DNA of 64,000 nt from Dactylellina haptotyla (GCA_031310005.1 CM062385.1:3523880-3587879), one strand, 5' to 3'. Positions 11,031 through 23,445 are shown, counted from the stretch's first letter. Notes: generated by a model not told the origin, from the sequence alone. A program made the numbers and translations.

Positions 11031-13669
11031 TCAAGAAAAGTCGTTTTTGCCGGATTGAGCATATTTGTTTTTCAAACGATCATCAACCGTGTTCGCCTGG
11101 CTGTATACGCTTGCATCATGACACCAAACTCGACCTTGACGGGATTTCCCAAGTATAAGATTCTTGATGTCTTTAGAGATAGTTGTTTCCGGACATTGGG
11201 TCATACTTCGGACAAAAGGGTCATCGCTCATACAGGCGAGAAAATCTATCTTCTTTCCTGTTCGCAGATCCGTGATTCGTAGTTTGCATCCCTTGAGTCG
11301 TCTGAATTGTTCCATGGTTCCGGAATCTTCTGTTACCTTGGCGCCATCCTCGTAGATGGGAAGCTTCTCGCCCCTGGGACCGGGATTGGTGAGAAACCAC
11401 ATCAATTGCTTGTGCTTTTCAGTTTTGGGCACCAATTTGCGAATTTTCCTCGGGGCAGATCTGCCCATGACTTTCTGTCCCTTGTTAAAGTATTGGACTT
11501 CCTCGATATCCTTAGCCTCCTCTTCAACGAGGACAGGCTTTGTGACGTCTCTTTCCACATACTTGAAGGTAATCTCTGGGACATTTTTACCCAAATATCG
11601 TGAGGGTGTGGCAGCAAACTCTTTGGCGTCAAGTTCCTGCTGTTTCTTTTTAGCCTCTGCCTGTCCATCGAGCGCTTTGAAGGTAAGCTTCTCGCGTTCC
11701 GAGACGGTTGCCTTGGCGAGAGTGTTTGGCCAACGAGCTAGCACACCACAAACACCAGGCAAATCCCACATCTTCTGCCATGGTAATCCCTCTGGCTCGA
11801 TACTTCCAATCCCTGCAGACTTAAGAACGTCGTTGAACAGTCCCTCTCCTTTAAGAGGAACGAACTTGACCTGGTAGCCGAGTTTAGGTTGAGCAGAGAG
11901 ACCGATTTCAGATTGCCCATCCAACGGATCCTTTTCCTTCTCTCTCTCGTATGTAATTCGCTGCTGGGTTGTTGGACTTGTGCTCAACTTAGGTGGCTGC
12001 GTTTCCATTTCGTTGAAGGTTTTCCCTTTGAAGTCTTTGCAGACACCGCCTGACTCTACGTATTTTGCTTCTAGACCGAGTTCGAACTTTGGGAACAAGA
12101 GCTCCACACCGCTGGCGATACCGGTGCCGAGGATGTCAAGAGAAGCGTCAATACTAGTAACCAAGGCAGCACCTATAGTCGCTGAGATCTTAGCCTCCTT
12201 GACATATGGTCGCCATCCGAGTTGCGGTTTCTTCAGAGAGTTCGGGTCGAAGCTGCCGGTCAACAGGTCTATCTTGATCTCGGTATCATATTCGGCCTCA
12301 AATCTCACACCAGCAGTGATTGATCCGCCGAGCTCCAACCAACCGCGGACGTTCATATTGAGCACAGGCCCAAAGTTGATGATACCAAAAATTGTCAGTG
12401 GCGAAAGTGGGAAATGCGCAATTTGTATCTCCTTATCGGGAATCTTGAATGCCTTCGATTTTGAGTTCCTTTCGACGACGACTTTGGCTTCAAGTTCCGC
12501 TTGAATATCGATGACAGCTTGGATTTTATTTGCTTTGGCAGTAATGGAGGCTTCTTGGATGGTGAACCAGCTTGTTCTAAAACGAGCGGCAAGGTCAACG
12601 CTACCGGACGACCAACACTCTTTGCAACTGAGTTTCACTTTGAAGTCAGGAGCGACTTCCCCGTTTTCACCTGCGAAAGACTTGCTGGGAAGCTTGGCTT
12701 TGACACCATACTGAGGGTACTCGAAGATAACCTTCTCTTCATGCTTTCTATTAACTCCAACGTCAATGGAGAAGTTCGGGTTGAGATCCACTCGTTTGGC
12801 GAGGCCGTTTTTATTCGGTTTCGTGGCGCGGGCCGGAGGGTCGCTGGAAGTACCTGCACCGTTCTCTCTGAAAACATTGAGGTCGAGATTACCCAAAACG
12901 TCCCAAGCCATCTTGTATGCCTCGAGGTCGAGGATCAGGTGCTTGCCATCAGCCTCCTTGATGCTTTGGATTTGGAATGGCGTAGCTCTTGTGATAGTTG
13001 GATCCTCGGCAGCAGGAGCATCGACTACAAGATAAAAGTATTCGTTATGATCATTAGCATCCGTGTGCCACTTAGACATAGCAGCCTTCTTAGCCCCCTC
13101 GTCGCTGAACTTGAGTCGCAAGATAAATTTGTCGATTTGGGACATATCAGGTCCGGCGGGTACCAGGTGTTTGAAAGAGTCGTACTTGATGATAGGATGC
13201 TTTTTCGTATCCTCGGACCAACCTTTCGGCGTAACCTTGAGGCTGGCAATGTATTGCTTGAATTCATTCTGATTCATAGAGTCTACTCCGTTGAAAGACT
13301 CGTCCTTCATTCTTGCCCGAAGCCCTAAATTTAAAACAAAGATCATGTGAGTAAAGCAAATAATAGAGAAAAGGAGAATTTCATGCAGAACGTACTTCTC
13401 GACGGGTCGCTTTTAAAAAGCAGCTCCACTTGTGGTTGGGGCTCCAATTCTGCATACGGTTCTCTTTTTACTCTTAGATGGCGTGGATTGTAGTGCTCTT
13501 CGGGGACAAAAGACATCTCTTCATACCCGGATGGAATACGCCATTCGCCTGGCTTGACACTTTTGTATGATTCCGGACGAGGAATATTCGGCAGAACCGG
13601 ACTGGCCAATACATTGGCACCGAAGAAACCCCCAGCAAAGAGAACTGGGAACACTGATTTTGAAAGCAT
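11031..13669 (-). CDS. Large secreted protein with DUF7029/DUF7223-like regions, two exons, 855 aa
   Basis: Exon 1 is 13669-13396 and exon 2 is 13324-11031. The intron at 13325-13395 (71 bp) begins GTACGT and ends TTTAG, and the join gives 856 codons. Residues 1-22 are a signal peptide; a Lys-Arg pair at 68-69 could be a Kex2-type processing site. Residues about 134-234 (HP-IIKYDSF, then ILRLKFSDEGAKKAAMSKW, then YFYLVVDA) resemble the N-terminal DUF7029 unit of fungal secreted proteins. Residues about 270-510, with NFSIDVGV, a CKEC pair (325/328), beta-rich text and AGVRFEAEYD, resemble DUF7223. These assignments are by resemblance only. The last 340 residues are charged, partly Lys/Glu-rich, with several late cysteines, and are unlike the rest. 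No membrane anchor is visible. Function is unknown; the family is typical of secreted or surface fungal proteins. Confidence 0.82.
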
Positions 13670-14615
13670 TTTTTGGCTTTATAAATGTAATTATTAGTAA
13701 TTAGAAGAGATTTTGAACCCACAAACCCGAACTCTAGGCTAGCTAGACAATTCCTCCTGACGTGAAAAGAACGAAAAAGTTGCTAAAACAAAAGTATAAA
13801 GGAAAGAATAGACTAAAATAGAAATAAGAATAATATCTAGACCAGCTAGAGGAGACAAAGCGGCTTAACTGGTAAGCTTTGTTGGTTGAAATGAAGTTGC
13901 CTATTAGAAAGTGCCAACCTGGGTTTACACGGATTATTTATACTGAGATACAAGTGTCCTCGCGAAAATATGCAACGATACTTGTGAGAACAGCCATAAG
14001 CACTGGTAGCTAGTAGCTGCTTTGAATTGCCCACATTTTCTTCAAGCAAAGGGGTTAATACATCCTGTTTGATAAAATATTGCGATATTATCCGTCTATT
14101 AGGATTTATCTCGGTTGTTTTTCATTCGCACTTCTATAAGAAAAGAAACTCGATCGCCGGATGAGCAGCAGGGGGTGTTTGGTCTTATGCAAGACCCTAT
14201 ATATATAGAGTATATACACATATTCACTGAGTCTTTACAATGTATTGCGGCATAGTACCCGTTACCCGTCGGGAACCGTCGAAGTGCCTAGCAATTATGG
14301 GTCAGTGTAACCAGGCACAGGTTCCAAAAACACCCCACACAGTTAAGCGAGAGTCAGCTACAAGATTAACAAGTAGGATCAGCGGGGCAGCCCAACCAAA
14401 ATCTTTGACATTAAATGAAGGCGTTAATTTTTGTAGAGCCCTTAATCAACCAAAAAAAACCTAGACACAAAGAAATGTATGCACTATGAAACACATGAAT
14501 GTCTATTTATTAAATTTATATACCTAAGTTTGCGGTGAGAAAAGGAACTAAAATGAACAAAGAACGTCAGAGCTTAAACAAGTCCCTGCCTTATTAAAGT
14601 ATCAGACGCTATGTT
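13670..14615. other. Intergenic; contains one copy of a dispersed 42-bp sequence
   Basis: This contains the promoter of the large secreted protein and the 3' side of the DUF3405-type gene. A TA-rich run lies near 14197-14220. At 14284-14325 there is a sequence that recurs with few changes at 32210-32251 (listed separately). The frame at 14240-14464 (+) spans that repeat and is not convincing as a gene. Confidence 0.5.
14284..14325 (+). repeat. Dispersed 42-bp sequence, copy 1
   Basis: This stretch (GTGCCTAGCAATTATGGGTC and onward to GGCACAGGTTCC) aligns without gaps to 32210-32251. Several of the differences are G here and A there. It probably marks two fragments of one old repeat family. 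Confidence 0.7.
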
Positions 14616-16115
14616 CTAGTTGAAGAAATTGCCTTTTATTGGATGCACCAAAGCCGGTGGCCGACACGCTTTAGGATTTCGATACCAGGTCTCCCAAAAG
14701 GGCTGCGAGTGTTTGTTGACAAAGTAATACTAAAGGAATACCTGATTAGCAATTGTAAATACCTCATTTTTGGAGGGGCGAAAAGATGTCATCGGCGCTA
14801 CCAGGCGATATCTGATGATCCATTCCAAACACAGACCGCCGCTAAGATAATATGGATCGAAAGGAGTAGGAATGCTAGAACAAGTACTCACAGTACACCC
14901 AACGGGAACTTTGTCAAACTGAACTGATTTGGGGTCATTCTTGCCCATGTCTGCAAGCGGTATGGAATGCCGCTCAGACGGACCGGGCCTATTAGGGCAA
15001 TACAACGGATGTTGGTAGAAAAATGATGTAAGATTCTGTTGGTAAGCGACCGATGGGGCGAAATATTCGAAGTAGCAATTGAATCCTTCCTTATTGTATT
15101 GAGTTAACGAGTCTGTAAGCCGACGAGACCAGCCCCAAACAACGCCTAACGACGACCTGATCTTATCTTTCCCACCAAATCGATATACGCAATCATTCTC
15201 AGACTGCATCCACAGCCAGTCCGCCCGAGGATGACGTAGCAACTGAAAGGAGACCAGGTCTGGGATCAAGCCCATATCTTGTTCAGGTTGCTTATGCTTA
15301 AGATGGAAAGCATACTCGGTTTCAATATCAGCCAGAAACTTATCCCATCTGCCAATTAGACGGACATCGTTTTCTACCGAATATACAAACTCATATCTGG
15401 GATTCTTTTCCATGAACATTTGTATGGGTATATGATTGTGCTCGTACACACTCTTGAACTTGGCCGTTCCTGGCATCCAATCCGTTAGGTGCTGGCTTGT
15501 AAATGTTTGTATGAGAGGCTGAAACTCTGCTGGGATATTTTTCAGCGAGGTATTTTTGTCAACGTGTATATATATGATAACATCATACCCAGCGAGAAGC
15601 CCTGCCTCCATAACGAGTGAGCGAACAAACGCAACAAACGGGGGGTTCCAGGCTTGACTCCCACCGAGTCGTAGAATCATGGCTCTTTTGCTTTTGTTGT
15701 TTTTGTTGTTGTTGGATATCGCGGTTGACATATCAGGGGTTAATTCCTGATAAACGCCAAACCGGTCTTCGTAAGTCCAACACTCGGGTCGATTTGGGGC
15801 CCGTCCCACCGAGTGCCAGGTGGTTTCGTTATTATCCATCGTCCATAATACGCCATCCCCGCGGAGGACGCTGTGCTGCATGGACGCCTCGGGTGGTTTG
15901 AACCAAGCGGCGCCTTGGGAACTTCCGCCGTTCGGGCGCTTCATTTGATCATGAGGGAGGGGTATTATCGGCTCTGCTTTTGTTCTTGGAGATTGATATG
16001 CTTGGGTTACAAGATATCCTATTGTTAAGAAGCACGCAAGAGGCGCTATGAGACGTATGGATCGCCGCATCGTCGAAGACGACGAGCCGGGTAAGAGGTT
16101 GAGTGCCGATGACAT
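14616..16115 (-). CDS. DUF3405-type type II membrane protein, probable Golgi glycosyltransferase-like, two exons, 445 aa
   Basis: Exon 1 is 16115-14892 and exon 2 is 14729-14616. The intron (14730-14891, 162 bp) starts GTGAGT, has GCTAATC near its end and finishes TTTAG. Without splicing the frame would run into unrelated sequence; with it the end becomes YYFVNKHSQPFWETWYRNPK followed by ACRPPALVHPIK, which fits the C terminus of DUF3405 proteins as I remember them. Residues about 21-39 form a single signal anchor. CWTYEDRFGVYQE (around 112) matches the family's N-terminal Cys/Arg-Tyr motif. YSVENDVRLIGRW (around 245-257) holds the acidic pair that could bind a metal-nucleotide sugar, by analogy with other glycosyltransferase folds. 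An Asn/Lys run at 135-143 comes from AAC/AAG triplets. Activity is unproven; the topology suggests the Golgi lumen. Confidence 0.85.
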
Positions 16116-17470
16116 CGGAAGTCGAGCCTGGATCTTAGGTCTGGCTCATGGCAAGACCGCAACGCAGGAATATTTCGAACGTTATCAACAAAATCGAGGT
16201 TCGCTAGTTTGTTTCTCTGCGCGCAACGAGAGAATCCTATAATCGATGCCAATCTCGGGTGGTTATCGTTCTGTTTTTTTTGTTATACTAATCAGTAGAT
16301 GCCTGTATAGTTTGCGAGACTTAAGAGGAGGCTGCGCTCGTTATCGAGAGTGGGATAGAATAGAATAGAATGATGATGGCAGACAGCTTGCCCAGCCGCC
16401 CTGCATCGCTGTCAAAAAATTAGTCGCTTCGGACTTAAGCACGTGATGGGGCCAAATTCCAACCACGCAACGCTCCCGAATGCCCAAAAATAGGTAAAGA
16501 GGGTGCAATGTCTGTCGTTTTCGTTGCCCACCTCCTGAACAAGGCTAGAACTTTCACCAGACGGGGCTGTCTGTCTGCCAAGATGCTGTGCCGCGCCACC
16601 GCGTTGTTTGGTGCAAACCTTCAGCCAATAAGGCCCGCCACACTCTCACAGAAGCGCCGTTCCTAAGTAGCGTAATTTCGAGACTTTCTAAACTTAGGAA
16701 AGGACGTACTCAACTGCCATGTCAACCTTGTCTCAAAAGTTCGAATTCTTGCTTTCAGAAGCTTTGAATTTATCTTGGAGTACCGTGGTACCAAGATAAT
16801 CCGTTTACCCGGGTGAGCTTGAGACAAGAGACAGTGTTTCATAAATCCATTCAAATGCATTTCCCTATCGTTCACAGTGGCATAGTCGTCTCATGGTTCG
16901 CGCTCTTGCGAAGCAACACAATGCACTGACAGCCCCGTTTAACAACAAACCCGCGGTCTGCTGCGAGAGTCGGCAAATCTCCCCTGTCAATGAATGAACT
17001 TGGTTGATTTTGGATTCCACGACGTAATGGGAAGGTTTAAAAGTCATTGCTGGACTAGCAAGGTCTGCCTGGTCTCTCCAATTGTCGCACGCCAGAGGAC
17101 CGGGGTGTCTGCTGCTGCCGCCGTTATTTCCCACAGAAACTACCCCCAAGATGTTTACGTTGGTAGAGAGGCCCGATGATTTGATATCTTCTCTTATAAG
17201 TGACAAGCGCACCTCGTGTCCCCAAAACCATTCTTCCTGTTACACATTCAGATTTATGCGCTTGCCGTGCGGGTGCATGAGGTTGAGGCTTCATATTTTT
17301 TGTATTGCTTATCCAGTTTCCCTATTTGATATTTTTGTTCTATTCTTTCTACTTGATATTATTTTCAGTACAGTCATCCAGCGTCCTTCTCTTCTATCGT
17401 ATTTTGCAAATTTTGTTATCCTCAAAATATTCAAATTTTCTGTGAATTTCATCCAATACAAGCCCGAAAA
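16116..17470. other. Intergenic between divergent genes
   Basis: This is the shared upstream region of the DUF3405-type gene (-) and the single-pass surface protein (+). A pyrimidine-rich stretch (about 17280-17450) precedes the plus-strand start, as is common in fungal promoters and leaders. Frames at 16663-17212 (-) have no recognisable content. Confidence 0.5.
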
Positions 17471-18651
17471 ATGCATCTTTACGCTATATTCTTTCTGTCA
17501 ACTGCTATATACCCCCTTATCTGGACTGCAGCTGCGCAGATACAGGTGCCCGATACCCCACGGTGTTACTACCCTGATGGATCTTTAAGAAACTCAACCG
17601 ATTACCAACCCTGCGTCAATATTGCAGGACAGCACTCTATGTGCTGCGCGATAGCAAATCGTGGAGATCACCCCGATATTTGCCTATCTAATGGCCTCTG
17701 TTCAGGACCGGGAGCTGAGGGGTCCCCAAAAGCAATCTGGAGGGAGGCATGCACAGATCCGACATGGAAGAGTCCCGCGTGCCTCAATATTTGTCTAAGA
17801 AAAGGCAAAGGATACAGTGAGTAGTTCTCATCTTGCGCTCTTTTAGGTTACACGAAAAGTAGTCACACGAGCACGGTGTATCTATGCATACTAATGGCAA
17901 TGAGTTTAATTTTCTAGACTGGTACTCTGCTGATGCGCCAATAACTCTATGTCAGGATGGGACCATATGTTGCGGTGGCACTGTAACCGGGGGAAAGTAA
18001 GGCTGCATTTGATTTACCAACGCCCGAATTAAATTTTCTCTACCGAACGACGACATAACGGAAATAGATAGCCTGATGACTGACCGACCTTTGAAACATA
18101 GGTGCTGCGATCAAGGCCAGGGAGTGCAACTTCCCACGAACTTTGTCCAAGGCGGTGCGACCGTCACAAGCTTCATTTCGCACGTTCCTTCGTCTTCATC
18201 TTCGTCCTCCATGAGTACTACGAAAGCCATATCCACAACAAGCACTAATATAGAAACGACCATCGTGTCATCAATACGGTCTTCTAAAGCAAGTTCAAAC
18301 CCGCCCGCTGGTATCAGCACTGACCCAGCTACTCCAAATAAAACATCCGACCTTCCGCGTTTACCCCCTACATCTTCGCCCACATCTCAGACCTCATCGC
18401 CAGGAATTCCAAATACCGCCAAAATCGCTATTGGAGCTGGTGTAGCTATTGTAGCTGTTATCGCCGCCGCACTAGCCTATACTTTCCGGCATAGGTTCAA
18501 AATGCAAGGGCCGCCAGTGTATGAGAAGAATATTAAAGGCCCTTTTGAAATCGCTACTAGTCAAACTGCGTTCGGACGGAGAAGCTTCTATGCCGTCACG
18601 AAACCACCATCTCCGAGACAAAACCATGTCAACGTCCATGAGCTATACTGA
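17471..18651 (+). CDS. Cys-rich single-pass surface protein with Ser/Thr stalk, three exons, 324 aa
   Basis: Exons are 17471-17816, 17918-17996 and 18102-18651, with introns 17817-17917 (GTGAGT...CTAG) and 17997-18101 (GTAAGG...ATAG). The joined length is 325 codons. A signal peptide covers about residues 1-22. The ectodomain (about 25-155) is rich in cysteine: CYYPDGS, PCVN, MCC, GLCSGPG, CTDPTW, CLNIC, then CQDGTICCGG and KCCDQGQG after the introns. A Ser/Thr/Pro-rich stalk follows (about 165-245). A transmembrane helix spans about 250-269 (IAIGAGVAIVAVIAAALAYT), then a basic stop-transfer RHRFK and a tail of about 50 residues ending in a tyrosine. This architecture (CYYPDGS start, paired Cys, stalk, one helix) is widespread in filamentous ascomycetes, with unknown function. 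Sensor or wall-linkage roles are guesses. The second intron falls between two cysteine clusters and is required to join them. Confidence 0.87.
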
Positions 18652-20900
18652 TAATTCTAGTTTCCTATGTATTTTATTCAGGATTATAATATTCCCTCCT
18701 TTTTTACTTAAGCAACCTAAGCCTGTGCTTCTTTCCCCGCAACTCAGTTGACGACGAATTTCCTTTCTTCCATCTTTTTGATTTCTCAAGCCTTTTATCG
18801 TTTAAAATCCATTTAGATTTTCAAATGCCTTAACCGGTCGCATACTTAGTGATAATGGGTTTGTGTATTTAGTAAAAGATAAATCGTATATGGTTTGCGG
18901 TATAAAAAAGGTTATTCGGTAGCAAATGCGGTTGCCACAGCCTTATCAAGTATGCAATCATTATCAGTATTTTGCCGTACAAACAAATAGTACTGTTTTA
19001 TCGCTCTTTATGGTGCCGTCGCTATTGCGTGGGTACCGCTATTCTTATTAAAATTCAATGTGCCTTGCTTATATGTTTATTCCTAAATCAGGAACTAATT
19101 CCAGTAACCCGTGTTTGCTAGGCTTCGCTGGGTTAGTTTTATGCTCAAATTTCGTGTGCTGATAATGTCGAGTTTAGTAGCTCTCTATTTAACAAGAATC
19201 AAATATATTGGGCTTGTCAACCTTTGACAGCTGTGGCAGTCTTGAAATCAAAGAAGACTTGATGATATTGCGAAGATGGGGCGCATCGGGTGAGATGTGA
19301 TATAATGAATATGTATGCAAACGGCCGACCAATCAGTGAGCGATAGGAGTATACTGCGCTGCAGGGTATACAACTGAGGTTTTGGAGAAGGATTCGAATT
19401 GATTCAGCCTTTCGGCTTCCTCTGAAATCCTTATATAGGCTGCTCGAATCGCTCTCCATGCTCCGTTCCCATCATATCCGATACCTTGCTCCTTCTTTGC
19501 GCATAATATTCCCGAATCTTTCGATTCAAAACGTTACCCTTCCTTCATCCCCCCTTCACCGGCTCATAGATAGTGCTTGCTCCGACCATTGCCGCCACGG
19601 AAAACACTTTGAACAACCTAACTAGGATTAGGTTTTTAGCAGTAATCAGAATAACTAAGAAATAGCGATTCAAGGCTCCATAATGCCCACGAGTTCTAAT
19701 AACCGTGAGGATCACACTATAGGATGGATCTGCGCCCTATTAAAAGAATAAACCACGGCAACGTCATTGCTCGATGAGCGAAATCCTGATATAGTTTCCA
19801 AGTCGCATAAACGATGCGAACACTTACAACCTTGGGTCGGTCGGACCCCACAGCGTGGTCATCACGTGCCTACCCCTACACCGCTACGAAACTAACCAAA
19901 GTTACAGACAGAATATAGTATACTAAACAAGGCAAAGATACCAGAGTATCTCTATACGCCGAGATCTAAATATCCGCATTTGATATTGCAGTATGTTTTG
20001 ATTGGAAATTATAATGACGTTTGAGTGTATTATGGTTTAATTGCGTCTGGTAATTAGGTCGGTATAAATGCAAATCTACGGGATGATATTAATGATTGTT
20101 TCAAAGATCAAGTCCTTTGTTTCGAAATGGAGGCTACAGGTTTAGTGGGACTTTCCGCTGTTGTTGTGCGCGGTACCTGCGATTAAACCGATACGGACAA
20201 GAACGACGATTGGTAGGAATATGCAGCGGCGGTAGTGGCAGCGTGCTAAGGAGCTTCTGAGCTGTATACAGCTGAGCGTGGCAGTGGAAATGCCAATGGG
20301 AAAGGGGGACTTTGATAGGGGTGACTTCCAATTGTGGAAATCTGCATCTAAGTCCTCTCAATCAATGGAATGTGTTGGGATGAGGCGTCCAGGTCCACTC
20401 ACTCACTCGAATTGAGTCCACGATAGTAATATCTCAAGATTATATAGTATATGATTTTGTAGCCTCTCTAGCAATCAAAATAACGACCTCGATAAGTCGC
20501 AGAGGAGGTATATCCATCCTCTACCCTCACTTCGCTTGAATGAGTGAGAGAACATAAGTTGTGTTGAGAGGCACTACGTTGGATTTTGCCGCTCACAACA
20601 CGCGGATAGTCGCACAGAAGAGCTTCGAAGACGAGTTTGCCCGAAAATGCCCCAGTTTTTTATACAGAACCCATAGAATCCACGGCTCACGGATCGTGTT
20701 TTGACCGGGGGTATACGTATTCCATGCGTAGATACCTTATGTATTCTTTTCGTCATCGGTTCTGTCGTCACAGGTGCACACGTCTCATCACATGATAATG
20801 TTTGTGTTTATATAAAAATGGGTTCATATCACTATAAACGGCGAGAAGTCAAAAAATATTAATATTTCCAATCAAGCTCATTCCCAAAAATAGGAGTCAA
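18652..20900. other. Intergenic, no supported gene
   Basis: More than 2 kb lack any frame I can support. The short frames at 19217-19459, 20134-20361 and 20574-20771 (all minus) carry no motif. CACTCACTCACTC near 20396 and GAATGAGTGAGAG near 20538 are weakly complementary. Confidence 0.5.
20811..20818 (+). promoter_or_regulatory. Probable TATA box of the alcohol dehydrogenase gene
   Basis: TATAAAAA lies 90 bases before the ATG at 20901, a plausible distance for a fungal TATA element with a leader of a few dozen bases. This rests on sequence match and spacing only. Confidence 0.45.
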
Positions 20901-22424
20901 ATGAACATGGCTAACGCCGCAGCAAATTTCATTGAGCATAAGCTGGGTGAATACCCAGAGGGCACGGCCGCGACCGCAGGTATCTCTAACTATGGCATCC
21001 AACACAAATTCGCCGACGCTTCAGGCGAGAAAATGTTGGCTCTTATCTGGGAAGGAAAGAATAGAGTAAAAGTAGTTGAAACTGCAAAGCCTCGATTGAT
21101 CGATGCCACCGACGCTATCGTCAGAGTCACCGGAACGACAATATGTGGCAGTGATCTCCATTTATATCATGGCGCGGTTATCGAAATGCAGCAAGGTGAC
21201 ATCTTAGGGTGAATCAACCTCCTCATCGCTGATTTGGGATATTTTAAAATGAATAAAAAAGGAATATAAAATAAAACAAATAAAAGCTAACAATCGAACC
21301 TTAAAAAAAGGCATGAATACATGGGCATCGTGGAGCAAATCGGCGCTGGCGTCTCGAAAGTGAAGGTAGGCGATAGAGTAGTGGCATCCTTCCAGGTCAG
21401 CTGCGGAACCTGCCGCTTTTGTGTGCAGAAACTCTCATCGCAATGCGAGAAAACAAATAATTCCTCTGTCGCCAACGCTATGTACGGCCACCGAACTGCA
21501 GGAGTGCTCGGGTACAGCCATTTCGCGGGCGGTTATGCCGGCGGACAGGCTGAGTATGTTAGAGCACCATTCGCAGATGTCAATTTGTTAGTATTACCGG
21601 ACGGTATTACGGATGAACGGGCGCTGTTCTTGAGCGATGTACTTCCGACGAGCTATAATTGCGTGGAGGATACCCATATTTATGGTGGCGAGACTGTAAG
21701 TGGCTTCTAAGTGCAACTTAGTATGACGGCATTTTGGTTGACATAATAATATTTGATGCAGGTTGGTATTTGGGGCATAGGTCCCGTTGGGCTATTCGCC
21801 GCGAAGTGGGCGTTTATTAAAGGCGCCAAGCGAGTTATCGCGATCGATTCGGTTCAATGGCGTTTAGAATATGCGAAGTCTAAAATCCCTGAGCTAGAAG
21901 TTCTCAATTTTGAAAAAGTCAAGTCCGTTCCGGAGGAACTCAAAAGGCTCGCACCGGGAGGTTTAGATGTTGCATTGGAATGCGCTGCTGGGGAATATCC
22001 CAAGTCGATCCTGCACAAAATCGAGACCGCCATCGGTCTTGAAACTGATTCGTCTGATACATTGAACGAAATGATACTGAGCGTGAGACCCTACGGGAGA
22101 ATCGGTATAACGGGACTCTACACAGGGTATACTAATCACTTGAATATTGGGGCTATAATGCAAACTGGAATCAGATTGATAGGGAACGGCCAGGCGCCCG
22201 TCTTAAAGTACTGGGATTCGATATTGAACGATTATATTTTACCGGGGAAAGTAGATCCGAATTTGATGATTAGCCACAGGATCCCCTTGGAGGAAATGGA
22301 GGAATTGTATGAGAAGTTCGATAAAAGAGATCCTAAAGATGGGTTGATGAAGGTCTTCGTAACGACAAAGTTCAGCAGTCCTCCAGGAGAAGGCTCCCCG
22401 CGGCTGTCTAGCTTGAAGAAATGA
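20901..22424 (+). CDS. Zinc-dependent alcohol dehydrogenase, formaldehyde dehydrogenase-like, three exons, 451 aa
   Basis: Exons are 20901-21208, 21311-21695 and 21762-22424. Intron 1 (21209-21310) has a GTGAAT donor and a GCTAAC branch; intron 2 (21696-21761) has GTAAGT and ends GCAG. The join is 452 codons. The medium-chain dehydrogenase marks are all present: CGSDLHLYHG with catalytic-zinc Cys82, HEYMG with His104-Glu105 reconstituted across intron 1, the structural-zinc set Cys134, 137, 140 and 148, and the NAD-binding GIGPVG at 236-241 just after intron 2. The C-terminal part shows LECAAGEYPKS and IRLIGNGQAPVLKYW, typical of the long glutathione-independent formaldehyde dehydrogenase branch. 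Such enzymes oxidise small alcohols or aldehydes with NAD in the cytosol; the true substrate cannot be read here. An N-terminal extension of about 45 residues precedes the catalytic domain. The ATG at 20901 is followed by a second at 20907, so the start may be either. The last 15 residues are Ser/Pro/Lys-rich. Confidence 0.93.
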
Positions 22425-23061
22425 TGCTGAGATTAGAGTGTCAGAAGCCTGTAGAAAGGTCGAAAATATGACTGTTTAAGAAAATAAATTGATATATATG
22501 TGCATAGTCGGAATTAAAGACATATCAACCGAGCTTTCTCAAGGAATGGTAAACTTGAAGGGGACTTGAACCATTCAATCTTGAAATCCTTACATCCCTA
22601 ACCAGTAGTTTTATCAGACACGGCCTCGCAAAAGGGGCAACACTAATGAGGAGTGGATGGATGGGTGCAATGGCACAGACATCAGGCAATTCAAAGCTAT
22701 CTACGCTGCCAAAGGGCGATGAGCTCGTGGATATAACCTCAGGTTTCGAGAAGCTTGGGGTGGACTAAAGATTATTCCGAACTAATACAAAAACCAAGAA
22801 TGGATTGAGTTGAAAGTATTGCGAATGGATTTGGTCCTGGGGAGCTTTGGACTATAGAAATATTTTTCACCTGTCGAAGAGGGTGATAACATGGTTCTGA
22901 TACTTAGATAACTTTGATTTACATAAGCTCAAGGCAGCCCACGTTTGAAAATATGGGATAATTTCGGCGATATCTTCAGTTCAGCCTGTTATAACTGAAA
23001 TGCTTGGGAGTTAAAATAGATCACAGCTCACAGCAAACCAAAATAGATCACAGGCTAAGAT
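22425..23061. other. Intergenic, nothing recognised
   Basis: This is the 3' side of the dehydrogenase and is stop-rich in all frames. AAATAGATCACAG occurs twice close together (about 23015 and 23040). Confidence 0.5.
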
Positions 23062-23445
23062 TTGTTAAACGAAAACTCAACGGCATACTTCCCCTGTGAG
23101 ATTGTAAATGAGCACTGTGACTTGATATTGTACTACTATTCTATTCCCTCATCCATTACATTGGTTTACAGTTTACAGGAGTTTAGTTCGGTTCTAGACG
23201 TCGACGGGAAGGATGCTTTTGTAAAACCAGAATTTTCATCTAAGGTTCTACGTTTAGAAGGGTCTCCAGAGCTAACTTGCACTAATGGGCGTTTCGTAGC
23301 TTTCTCTGCTAGTTATCTGTCTCATTTCACGATCTGGGATCTTGAAACAGGCCTTAGAGATCCCACTACCCCCGTTGTTGGAAAGTCAAATACTCTAAAT
23401 CCTGAATGGAACAAGTTTCTATGCGATACTGTACCCAATCCCTAG
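23062..23445 (+). pseudogene. Open frame without ATG, possible WD-repeat relic
   Basis: A frame of 127 codons runs from just after a stop at 23056 to the stop at 23443-23445 but has no ATG near its start. Residues about 75-95 read NGRFVAFSASYLSHFTIWDL, reminiscent of one WD40 blade (GR-VAF-S then IWDLETG). The rest matches nothing I know. No convincing splice acceptor at its start or further blade was found, so it may be a fragment of a WD-repeat gene or chance. Confidence 0.25.

Noticed and set aside
12501-13328. 275-codon plus-strand frame
   Set aside because: Antisense shadow of the large secreted protein. No domain, and other plus frames over the same gene are similarly open owing to its codon use.
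14240-14464. 74-codon plus-strand frame
   Set aside because: It spans the dispersed 42-bp repeat; the same repeat at 32210 is not in an open frame.
20390-20550. CACTCACTCACTC and GAATGAGTGAGAG as terminal inverted repeats
   Set aside because: Only about 8 bases pair well and the sequence is a simple CACT/GAGT run.
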